In this document: positions 1-7,633 of the stretch, in pieces
Numbering within the stretch: the stretch's first letter is position 1
Layout of the letters: each line of letters starts with the position of its first letter
Made by a program: the position numbers and the translations under genes
Source: Catalimonadaceae bacterium JC749
Lineage (GTDB): Bacteria > Bacteroidota > Bacteroidia > Cytophagales > Cyclobacteriaceae
Length of the DNA stretch: 64,000 nucleotides
NCBI GenBank assembly: GCA_021730635.1
Contig: JAJNNC010000006.1
Span: 1-64,000 of the forward strand
Direction: 5' to 3'
The notes under the pieces: generated by a model
What the model was told of the DNA's origin: nothing
Database searches by the model: none
Seen by the model: only the letters and a program-made list of their open reading frames with translations

Positions 1-950
1 CCATCGCTAGAGGAAGCCGACAGCACATCCATATCCCCATCCTGATCTAAATCGGCTGCATACACAGATCTGGCAGAATAAACGTCTGTAGTGATAACTT
101 GTACATCCCCAAAGCTGCCACTACCATCATTTTCATACCAAGCTATATTGTTAAAGAAAGCAGCCGAGAGCACATCTATGTCGCCATCACCATCTAAATC
201 ACTAGCATAGACATCTTGGGCACCGACTGCCTCGGTAGTAATGATCTGCTGCTTTGCAAAACTGCCACTGCCCTCATTCTCATACCAGGCTATTTTGCTG
301 TCATTGTAATAAGCTGAGGCAGAGAGCACATCTAGGTCGCCATCATTGTCTAAATCAGCTGCATAGACTGAAGTAGCTCCATCAGCAGCAGTAGTAATCA
401 CTTGTTGCTCTCCAAAGTTACTACTGCCATCATTCTCATACCAAGCAATCTGATCAGTATAATTTGAAGAAGCCGACAGCACATCTAAGTCTCCATCATT
501 GTCTAAATCACTAGCATAGACAGATAGGGCATGATATACCTCTGTGGTGATCACCTGCTGATCCCCAAAATTTCCATTGCCATCGTTCTTATACCAAGCT
601 ATTTTGTCATCAAAAGCAGAAGCCGACAGCACATCTATGTCGCCATCCCCATCTAGATCGGCTGCATAGACATCTTGGCCACCAACTGCCTCGGTAGTAA
701 TGACTAGTTGCTCTCCAAAGTTGCCACTGCCCTGATTCTCATACCAGGCGATCTGATCAGTATAATTTGAAGAAGCCGACAGCACATCTAAGTCTCCATC
801 ATTGTCTAAATCACTAGCATAGACCGAATAAGCACCATTGGTAGTGTTAGAAATAAGCTGCTGAGGGCCAAAGCCACTCTCTGGAATGGGCTGTGCCTTT
901 GCCCGCATGGCTAAGGCCAGACAGGCGACCAGTATATAACGTTTCTTCAT
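1..950 (-). CDS. Secreted FG-GAP/VCBS repeat protein, N-terminal part (cut by window edge)
   Basis: The reading frame is open from an ATG at 948-950 to the window edge, so the C-terminus lies outside. The protein starts with a Sec signal peptide (MKKRYILVACLALAMRAKAQ). Repeats of about 50 residues follow, each with a WYENxGxGxFG strand and a calcium-binding-type loop such as YASDLDNDGDLDVLSASS. This is the FG-GAP/VCBS repeat signature, whose members fold as beta-propellers, are exported and often act in adhesion or surface binding. Cytophagales proteins of this type often end in a type IX secretion sorting domain, which cannot be seen here. The gene is transcribed away from the transposase remnant. 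Family assignment is secure; the role is unknown. Confidence 0.85.
   Translation of the reverse strand, partial: MKKRYILVACLALAMRAKAQPIPESGFGPQQLISNTTNGAYSVYASDLDNDGDLDVLSASSNYTDQIAWYENQGSGNFGEQLVITTEAVGGQDVYAADLDGDGDIDVLSASAFDDKIAWYKNDGNGNFGDQQVITTEVYHALSVYASDLDNDGDLDVLSASSNYTDQIAWYENDGSSNFGEQQVITTAADGATSVYAADLDNDGDLDVLSASAYYNDSKIAWYENEGSGSFAKQQIITTEAVGAQDVYASDLDGDGDIDVLSAAFFNNIAWYENDGSGSFGDVQVITTDVYSARSVYAADLDQDGDMDVLSASSSD
16..800 (-). repeat. In-frame tandem coding repeats of about 150 bp (FG-GAP units)
   Basis: Six copies of a GCCGACAGCACATCT-like block start near 16, 163, 319, 472, 622 and 775, with periods of 147-156 bp (multiples of three). Each encodes the DGDxDVLSAS segment of one propeller unit. 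Some units are nearly identical at nucleotide level, suggesting recent duplication or gene conversion. Confidence 0.85.
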
Positions 951-1286
951 AACAGTAGTTGGTTAGGTTGTCACGGTTAATGCCTGCTTGACTAGCTGCA
1001 CTCTTGGCTGTATCTTACTTACTTGCTAGAGAAGCTTTAGAGAGAATCAGTTTGTTTTGGTAACAAATTGTGCCATTTGCTGGGCAGCATAGCTATTCAC
1101 CCTCTCCTTCCTTCAAGAGAGCTTGCTACCATTGGGTAGAGAAAAGATAAACAAAAGTAGTGAATTTATTATATGTTGATTACTAATAAATTTCACAAGA
1201 ATTTAAGTACTTTATACTTAACATAATTACACTTATTGAACTTTTGGTTATACTCTGAAATACGTCTACATAACCTTTGTAAACGT
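951..1286. other. Intergenic region between FG-GAP gene and transposase remnant
   Basis: No convincing gene is present. A short inverted repeat, TTTGTT-5 nt-AACAAA, lies at 1051-1067 and AAGTA-5 nt-TACTT at 1205-1219. The left end of the insertion sequence should fall here, but no terminal inverted repeat matching the right side could be identified by eye. Confidence 0.5.
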
Positions 1287-2590
1287 ATGAAAACTAAAGA
1301 AGAAACCAGAAACACGAAAGAATGCTATTATGTAATTAAGTTCAGATGGGAAATTCTACAGCAAATTGAGGTAGGCATTCTAGATGAGCGCCAAGCCTGT
1401 GAAAAGTATGGGATAAGCCTTATCTTGATCAGAAAATGGCGCAGGCAGAATCATAAAAGGCATCTGCAACCTCAGCTAACCCCCAAACCTATGAAACGAA
1501 AGCAAAGCCAGACAGAAAAGATCAAAGCGCTAGAAAAACAATTGGAAGAAACTCAAAAAGCCTTGGAAGAGGAAAAGTTGAAGAGCCGGGCCTATGAAAT
1601 TATGATTGAGAAGGAGTTTCCACTAGCGGGTGTGGAAAAATCCTGCCGGCTGTTTGGGCTGACCTGGGATGCTTTCTACAAAGTAGAGAAACGGGCTAAT
1701 ACGCAGTGCCTGCAAGAGGCTTTGGTTTTGAGAGAAGTACGTAAAATAAAGGAAGAACAACCTAAATTGGGCACTGAGAAAGTTCATCAGCTTATTAAAG
1801 CCTTTCTTTCTGAGCATGATATCAAGATGGGCCGGGATAAGCTCTATGATCTGTTAAGAAGGCATCATTTGCTACCTAAAAGAAAAAGGAAACGACCAGG
1901 CACTACCCAGTCCAGGCATAAATACTTCAAGTACCCTAACCTGGTCAAGGATCTGGAAATATCTCGCCCCAATCATGCTTGGAAGAACGATATTACATAT
2001 ATCCGCTGTGGGAATGGTTTTAATTATCTTAGTCTAACTACGGATGCTTACTCTAGAAAAATCATTGGCTGGTCTTTGCAGCCTAGCCTGCGTGCTGAAG
2101 GCCCGATAGAAGCTCTTCAGATGGCACTTAAAACTATTTACAAGAATGGCCGCCACTGCGGGGAGAAGAAATATACAAACTCCCCTACTCAGCTGATTCA
2201 TCATTCAGATAAAGGCCACCATGGAATGGCATCCAATACTGCTGTAAGGAGTATGTCAAATTATTAAAAAAGAACCAGATACAAATCAGCATGGCTACTG
2301 AATCCTATGAAAACCCCATCGCTGAACGAGTGAACGGGATCCTCAAAGAGGAACTACTTAAACCTGGATATCCAGATCATGCTTCAGCTAAGACAGACAT
2401 TCAGAAGGCAATCCACATCTACAATGAGAAGTGACCACACCGCAGCCTTAACATGATGAAGCCTGTAGAAGCTCATACCATGACTGGTCCCATACCCAAG
2501 CGATGGAAAAAGAACAAGTATAGAGACAAAGCTAAATCTGAAAAAAAGGCAACGGGTGAAAAGAAAAAATTAACAGTAATTAATGTATAA
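1287..2590 (+). pseudogene. IS3-family transposase, inactivated by frameshift and nonsense mutation
   Basis: The N-terminal 110 residues form an OrfA-like part: a helix-turn-helix (DERQACEKYGISLILIRKW) and a coiled coil. An OrfB-like part with HTH_21 and rve integrase-core motifs follows (HAWKNDITYI, TTDAYSRKIIGW, HHSDKG). The ATG at 1287 is preferred over an upstream TTG in the same frame. Directly after HHSDKG, the second catalytic Asp of the DDE triad, about 14 extra bases near 2217-2231 shift the frame and give a stop at 2267. The frame resumes as GIQYCCKEYVKLL... with the third catalytic Glu region (ENPIAERVNG), meets a TGA at 2432-2434 where PHRSLNMMKP should follow an Arg codon, and ends at 2590. 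OrfA and OrfB share one frame here, unlike the usual two-frame IS3 arrangement. The element cannot transpose by itself. Confidence 0.85.
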
Positions 2591-2670
2591 ATCTGTAGAG
2601 TAGTTTTAAGGAATGACCTTAGGTAACAGCCTAAAATACAGTTCCATAACCTTAAGTCAAAATATTTATG

Positions 2671-2698
2671 GGTTTCCCCTGATTTTATGGGGAAATCC
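2671..2698 (-). terminator. Hairpin downstream of the permease gene
   Basis: GGTTTCCCC and GGGGAAATCC pair around a 9-nt loop. On the minus strand the stem is followed by an A/T-rich run (ATAAATATTTT). It lies 25 bp after the stop of the permease gene, fitting a rho-independent terminator, although the U-tract is imperfect. Confidence 0.55.
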
Positions 2699-2722
2699 TA
2701 TAATAAAAAGAACGCAAACTGC

Positions 2723-5416
2723 TTACTCTTCCCTTAGGCTTTCCACAGGATTGGCTATGGCTGCTCTAATGGATTGCCAACTCACGGTTGCCAGGGCAAT
2801 CATGCCTGCTGCCAGTCCTGCCAGCAGAAATACCTGAACCTCAATGTGTATTCTATAGGCAAAGTCTTCCAGCCATAAGTTCATGATGTACCAGGCAATA
2901 GGAACTGCCACAACAAAACCAATAATGACTAATTTTAGAAAATCTATGCTCAGCAGTGCCACCACATGCTCTACAGAGGCTCCCATGACCTTACGGATAC
3001 CAATCTCTTTTTTGCGCTGTTGTGAGGTGAAAGCAGCCAAACCAAACAGCCCAAGACAAGCGATAAAAATCGCTAAGCCTGCAAATACAGTGAAAAGCCT
3101 GGCAAAACGAATGTCATTCTTGTATTGTTGATCAAAAACCTGGTCAACAAACTGGTAATTAAATACATTGCTGGGGAAGAGTTGGGTATAGATTGATTGT
3201 ACCTGGCTGAGGGTAGCAGGCAGATCATGCGCAGATACCCGAAGGGATACATGCCTGCCACTACTGGTAGGACCAAAAACAATGTTTTGCTGCTCACCAT
3301 GGGCCGACGACCAGTTAAAATCTTTATACACCCCTATGATTTGCGCCTCATAGCCACCAATATCCAGCATCTGATCTATGGCATCTAAAGGCGTGGCAAA
3401 ACCCAGGGATTTTGTCGTCTTTTCATTGGTAATAACCATCCAAGGTGCCTCTTCTGCATCAGACAAGGTAATGTCTTCAAAGCCTTTGCCAGCTACTAAT
3501 GCTAATCCGTAGAGTTTAGCAAAGCTCGAATCAATATAGGTAGCTACCCCACGAATCGCTTGAGCCGGATCATCGGTTGCCTTCCGGATGGCAGCCCCAT
3601 TCCAGTTGAATCCCTGTCCAGGCAGTGAGGTAGAGGCTGCTGCCTGCTCTACGGCAGGTAATCTTCTTAAGGTCTGTAAAAAAGTAGTAGTGGCTGTGGC
3701 AGGATCAGTTTCTTCTGGCAGTATACGTGGACCTTCAATGGTGAGCACCTGCTCAAGGTTGAGGCCTAGATCCCTGCCTCGCATATAGCTCAGTTGGTTG
3801 TATATCACTACGGTTCCGGCTACCAAGACAATGGAGGCCGTAAACTGTAAGACTACTAAACCCCGTCGCAGCCAAAGCTGCGCTGAAAATGAGCCCACTT
3901 TTCCTTTTAGCACCGTAATGGGTTTAAATGAGGAGAGCACAAAAGCCGGATACAGTCCAGCCAGCACTGTACCTACTATGAAAGTGAGTAGCATAGCCAG
4001 CCAAAAAGCCGGACTCATCCACAAGGAAAGGGAAAGCTGCGTTTGAGCCAAGTTATTGACTATAGGCGTGAGCCAAGCGGCTAAAGCAATGGCCAGTACG
4101 GCCGCAGTCATATTGGTCAGGGCTGACTCACACAGGAATTGTATGATCAGTTGTACCCTTTGGGCACCAATCACTTTGCGAACACCCACTTCTTTGGCAC
4201 GATTGAGTGCTCTTGCTGTAGAGAGATTAACATAATTGACCAGTGCTATGGCAAGGGTGACCAATCCAATGATGGTAAAGAAATACACCGTACGAGCACT
4301 TCCTATGACCTCATTACTAGGACCCGATACTTCAGCATTTAAATGAATATCTCTAAGGGGTTGCAGGCGAAGTGCAGCCCTAAATCCCTGCTGTTGCAGC
4401 ACTTCACCACGATGATCTAAATATACCCCGGTCATTTTTTGCTCAGCCTCCGCAGCGGTAGCAGCAGGATGAAGCTGAATATAAGTACTAAAATTATTCC
4501 AACTCCAACCCGCTTCAGGTTCATTGAGATAGTCTTCACTTTTCAGAAGATCATCTATGGGGAGCAAAATTTCAAACTGCAGGTGTGAGTGGACAGGCAG
4601 GTCTGCCAAAATACCCACCACCCGATAAGGCTGATCTACTTGACCCGTTACCTGTAGTACCTGCCCTACCGGGTTGGCCTCTCCAAAGTACTTTTGAGCC
4701 GCTTCTTGTGAGAGCAGCGCCGTACCAGGCTCCAAAGCTCTCTGCTTATCACCCGCTATGATGGGAAAAGAGAACATTTTCAGAAAATCGGGATCGGCAT
4801 ACAACACCGCATCTTCTTCAAATACCTGTTCCGGTTCATCAGCATTTGAGACAATGACATTATCTGAGTGCAGTCGGGTGATATGTAAAATTTCAGGGAC
4901 TCCTTCCTTAAGAGAAGGGGCTAATGCCTGTGCCGTATAGGCACCTGTAAACTCTAGTGCTTCACCACCTCTGGCATATCCCTGCAGGATCCGATAGATA
5001 CTCGGCTCATTTTTATGAAACCTGTCAAAGCTCATTTCAAAAGCAACATACTGAAAAATGAGCAGGCAACAGGCCATACCGATAGATAGGCCGATGATGT
5101 TAATGCCTGCATATACTTTCTTGCTCAGTAGATTTCGGTAGGCAATCTTAAAATAATTCTTTACCATGGCAAATTGAAAAGGGTTAGTATGATAATATGT
5201 CTTTCGTTTGAAGATGTAGGGACGAAGAAAAGAGAGTACTTCTCGCAGGTAATATTTTCTTGCCCCAGATGCTCCAACTTTTTGAGTACGCAGGTAATAT
5301 CTTTCGTGCAGATCTCCCATCACCTCTTCTAAAAGGTGGGGGGCACAGCAATACTCCAGTAGCTTATCCATCCATCTTGGGGGATGTGCTTTTTTAGGAT
5401 TTTTCCCTTCCATCAT
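2723..5416 (-). CDS. FtsX/MacB-type ABC transporter permease with N-terminal prefix domain
   Basis: This is an 897-residue inner-membrane protein. The first 85 residues form a soluble prefix domain (PPRWMDKLLEYCCAPHLLEEV...LHERYY) typical of Bacteroidota permeases encoded next to PadR regulators. Two MacB_PCD/FtsX units follow, each with one TM helix, a periplasmic domain and three TM helices. The hallmark motifs are NLLSKKVYAGINIIGLSIGM, RAKEVGVRKVIGAQR and RKKEIGIRKVMGAS. The ATG at 5416 overlaps the stop of the PadR gene (TAATGATG), implying translational coupling; the frame is also open further upstream. No ATPase gene is adjacent, so the ATPase must be encoded elsewhere. The substrate is unknown; family members export peptides or act in envelope stress. 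Confidence 0.9.
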   Translation of the reverse strand: MMEGKNPKKAHPPRWMDKLLEYCCAPHLLEEVMGDLHERYYLRTQKVGASGARKYYLREVLSFLRPYIFKRKTYYHTNPFQFAMVKNYFKIAYRNLLSKKVYAGINIIGLSIGMACCLLIFQYVAFEMSFDRFHKNEPSIYRILQGYARGGEALEFTGAYTAQALAPSLKEGVPEILHITRLHSDNVIVSNADEPEQVFEEDAVLYADPDFLKMFSFPIIAGDKQRALEPGTALLSQEAAQKYFGEANPVGQVLQVTGQVDQPYRVVGILADLPVHSHLQFEILLPIDDLLKSEDYLNEPEAGWSWNNFSTYIQLHPAATAAEAEQKMTGVYLDHRGEVLQQQGFRAALRLQPLRDIHLNAEVSGPSNEVIGSARTVYFFTIIGLVTLAIALVNYVNLSTARALNRAKEVGVRKVIGAQRVQLIIQFLCESALTNMTAAVLAIALAAWLTPIVNNLAQTQLSLSLWMSPAFWLAMLLTFIVGTVLAGLYPAFVLSSFKPITVLKGKVGSFSAQLWLRRGLVVLQFTASIVLVAGTVVIYNQLSYMRGRDLGLNLEQVLTIEGPRILPEETDPATATTTFLQTLRRLPAVEQAAASTSLPGQGFNWNGAAIRKATDDPAQAIRGVATYIDSSFAKLYGLALVAGKGFEDITLSDAEEAPWMVITNEKTTKSLGFATPLDAIDQMLDIGGYEAQIIGVYKDFNWSSAHGEQQNIVFGPTSSGRHVSLRVSAHDLPATLSQVQSIYTQLFPSNVFNYQFVDQVFDQQYKNDIRFARLFTVFAGLAIFIACLGLFGLAAFTSQQRKKEIGIRKVMGASVEHVVALLSIDFLKLVIIGFVVAVPIAWYIMNLWLEDFAYRIHIEVQVFLLAGLAAGMIALATVSWQSIRAAIANPVESLREE

Positions 5417-5757
5417 TACGCCATGTTGATCTGTGGTAAGGATTGAGGCAGGATACGATCCCACAAACGGTTTCTGACTGCACGAACCTCGTGTATCATA
5501 CGGCTACCAGCTACAGTGACCCTAAAGAGTCGCTTCCGACGCCCACCCCTTTCTTTGGTAGCCTCTCCCATATGAGAAGTAACAAAACCTTTGTCTTCAA
5601 GCCGTTGCAAAGCGGCATGCACTGCCCCTGTAGTGATGGTTCTGGAAGTCTGCTGTTCCAGATCTTCGGCTATGGCTACACTGTATGCCTGAGGGGTGAG
5701 TACTGCCACGGTTAGCAAGACTACCTCCTCAAACTCTCCCATATCACTTCTTCTCAT
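5416..5757 (-). CDS. PadR-family transcriptional regulator
   Basis: This 113-residue protein has the PadR winged-helix fold: GEFEEVVLLTVAVL, then the recognition region TTGAVHAALQRLEDKGFV and the beta-wing RRKRLFRVTVAGSRM. It has only a short C-terminal dimerisation helix. Its stop overlaps the permease start by one base, so the two form an operon. PadR proteins are mostly ligand-responsive repressors that regulate their own promoter. A perfect 11-5-11 inverted repeat 26 bp upstream of the start is the natural candidate operator. Confidence 0.9.
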   Translation of the reverse strand: MRRSDMGEFEEVVLLTVAVLTPQAYSVAIAEDLEQQTSRTITTGAVHAALQRLEDKGFVTSHMGEATKERGGRRKRLFRVTVAGSRMIHEVRAVRNRLWDRILPQSLPQINMA

Positions 5758-5783
5758 AAGGGTTTAGCTAAGTATAGATACTG

Positions 5784-5810
5784 ACGAAAATAGATTTCTT
5801 CTATTTTCGT
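5784..5810 (-). promoter_or_regulatory. Perfect 11-5-11 inverted repeat, candidate PadR operator
   Basis: ACGAAAATAGA and TCTATTTTCGT are exact reverse complements separated by TTTCT. The repeat lies 26 bp upstream of the PadR ATG. The position fits an autoregulatory operator overlapping the promoter; a hairpin in the leader RNA is the alternative. Confidence 0.6.
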
Positions 5811-5892
5811 ATAACAAACCCTTTACCATTCATGTAAAGCAATGTTAATGGCTCAAAAAACAAGCTTTTAGCCTTATCTCTTAGATACACTA

Positions 5893-5929
5893 TGTCCGTT
5901 GGTGAACATTGTTTATCCGTTTCTGAACA
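5893..5929. promoter_or_regulatory. Two 16-bp near-palindromes repeated at 21-bp period
   Basis: TGTCCGTTGGTGAACA (5893-5908) and TATCCGTTTCTGAACA (5914-5929) share CCGTTnnTGAACA. Each is an imperfect inverted repeat of TGTyCr. The 21-bp spacing is two helical turns, as expected for cooperative binding by a dimeric factor. The site lies about 140 bp upstream of the PadR-permease operon. Confidence 0.45.
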
Positions 5930-6315
5930 CTTTAAATTTTATCTTTACGGTTTATTTTGCCACGTAGATATTCAAAGAATAGCAAACTAGCTATAATGAG
6001 TTTTGAAGAGACCAAATCAGTATACGCCCATGGAAAACTGTTGCGCTTAGCGTTAGTACCATTCACAATGGCTAAAACAAGAGTTTGAATGTTTAAAGCT
6101 AACCTTATATTTAACATAATTTTAGTTACGTGACGAAAATTTTTCACCTAACCCAAAACTGTGTCGCTATGTGAGAAAAATCTTATGACACAGTAGACAC
6201 TCCTGTTCTGTTGGCACAAATGAAATTACATTGCACCTCCATTCACTATGATACCCAGACTTTCCCCTGCTCCCTGCTACAAAGGTTGACGGTTCTATAT
6301 AAACCCACATGCCAT
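5930..6315. other. Non-coding stretch with no supported gene
   Basis: The region is A/T-rich. Minus-strand frames of 71 codons (5932-6147) and 94 codons (6167-6451) are present, but neither has recognisable features and the second overlaps the small membrane-protein gene. Nearby, at 5821-5839, a CTTTAC-7 nt-GTAAAG inverted repeat is present between the two better operator candidates. Confidence 0.5.
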
Positions 6316-6570
6316 TTAGCCATCCATATAAACTTTGATCAATGCAATCATTGTCATGAGCATCCAAATCCCATTCAATACCCAGCTGGCATGGGCTTTC
6401 TTGTTCAGCGCATACAAAATCAGGAAAAAACATCCTATTATATTCATCCATAGATAGGCTGCCGACTGGCTGCCAATGAAGTTGAGACTATTTAAGCTGA
6501 AAGCCGATAAGGAAAATGCAGCACCGGTCCACCCTATGGCTTCTTCTATATATTTTCGTAAGAATAACAT
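6316..6570 (-). CDS. Small two- to three-helix membrane protein (CBU_0592-like)
   Basis: This is an 84-residue protein with an amphipathic N-terminus (MLFLRKYIEEAIGW) and hydrophobic segments around residues 13-33, 38-55 and 62-80. The pattern (IGWTGAAFSLSAFSLNS, LWMNIIGCFFLILYAL, ASWVLNGIWMLMTMIALIK) resembles the CBU_0592 family of small membrane proteins of unknown function. It is divergent from the LysR gene with 91 bp between starts, so LysR control is possible. Confidence 0.65.
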   Translation of the reverse strand: MLFLRKYIEEAIGWTGAAFSLSAFSLNSLNFIGSQSAAYLWMNIIGCFFLILYALNKKAHASWVLNGIWMLMTMIALIKVYMDG

Positions 6571-6661
6571 AAGTCCTTATTTTTAGGCAAATCAAAGGCA
6601 AGGACATCATATTAAAAATGCCAATATTGAATTGACTAATGCAAATACCAAATTAGTGGAT

Positions 6662-7549
6662 ATGGAACTGCAACAAATCAAATATTTTTTAACCCTGGCG
6701 CAAGAGCTACATTTCTGGAATACCGCTGAGAAGATGTTTATTACCCAGTCTGCGCTGAGCAGACAGATCAAAGCCTTAGAAGATGAACTGGGGGTACAGC
6801 TTTTTGAAAGGAGTAAGAGAAAGGTTAAGCTTACAGAAGCTGGCGTTTTTCTTAGAGATCAGTGGTTACCCCTGATGGAGGATATTGACCGTATCCACAG
6901 ACAGGCCCGGAAAATACAGGAAGGGGCCTATGGCTCCATCAACATTGGTTATCCTGGCTCTATCTCTTACGGATTTTTGCCCACCCTGATCGCCAGTATT
7001 GCCCAAACCTATCCAGAACTCAAGGTGGAGCTTATTGAACCCACTGACATTAGCTTCGAACAGTTGCTCCTCAACTACCAGATGGATCTTGCTTTCAGAA
7101 GAGACCCCGCCGAAAATCCTGCGCTGCAATCTATCTGCCTGTACTCTGAGCATTTTTCACTGGTCGTGCCGGCTCATCATCCCTTACAGGAACATAACTT
7201 CCAGGGGCTTCAGGATGTAAAAGATGAGAAGTTTATCCTGTCCGGATTACAACATAAGACTATTTATGTCACCAAACTACGGCAGATTTTTCATGATTAT
7301 GGCATTCACCCCAATGTGCATATAGAGTCTGATTTTGGGGCCATGATATTGAGTTTGGTGGCCAGAGGACTGGGCATTTCCATACTGCCCAGTTCTTATG
7401 CTTTTAGCAGGCATCCTGAGGTACGGTTTATTAACCTTCCCTATAAAGTCAACCTGTATGTCACATGGCGCAGGGAGGATACCAGCCCTGTCATTCAAAA
7501 CGTGTTAAAACAGGTACAGCAGATCGCTATGAAATTTAAAACTACATAA
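6662..7549 (+). CDS. LysR-family transcriptional regulator
   Basis: This is a 295-residue regulator. The ATG at 6662 is chosen because the HTH begins immediately (MELQQIKYFLTLAQELHF); the frame is open to an upstream TTG at 6632. The winged HTH covers residues 1-60 (TQSALSRQIKALEDELGVQL FERS), followed by a linker helix and a periplasmic-binding-protein-like effector domain from about 88 to 290. The closest neighbour is the divergent small membrane protein gene; the downstream GH3 gene is convergent. LysR factors usually control divergent genes, so that membrane protein is the first target to consider. The effector cannot be read from sequence. Confidence 0.92.
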   Translation: MELQQIKYFLTLAQELHFWNTAEKMFITQSALSRQIKALEDELGVQLFERSKRKVKLTEAGVFLRDQWLPLMEDIDRIHRQARKIQEGAYGSINIGYPGSISYGFLPTLIASIAQTYPELKVELIEPTDISFEQLLLNYQMDLAFRRDPAENPALQSICLYSEHFSLVVPAHHPLQEHNFQGLQDVKDEKFILSGLQHKTIYVTKLRQIFHDYGIHPNVHIESDFGAMILSLVARGLGISILPSSYAFSRHPEVRFINLPYKVNLYVTWRREDTSPVIQNVLKQVQQIAMKFKTT

Positions 7550-7579
7550 AAGTAGCACCCTGTTTTGCCAGGGTTACTT
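7550..7579. terminator. Hairpin between convergent LysR and GH3 genes
   Basis: AAGTA-(GC)-ACCCTG pairs with CAGGGT-TACTT around the loop TTTTGC, starting right after the LysR stop. The T-tract is weak. A second, longer inverted repeat, GATCCACCG (7587-7595) with CGGTGGATC (7642-7650), reaches into the end of the GH3 gene. Confidence 0.5.
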
Positions 7580-7633
7580 CTTCATTGATCCACCGAGGGC
7601 ATGGTATCCTTGCTGATGTACCTCAGGCAACGA

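Noticed and set aside
16-800. CRISPR-like regular repeats
   Set aside because: The period is about 150 bp, the repeats are coding, and they encode FG-GAP units.
5932-6147. 71-codon minus-strand frame
   Set aside because: No domain, no clear upstream signals and not adjacent to related genes. It could be a small membrane peptide but cannot be supported.
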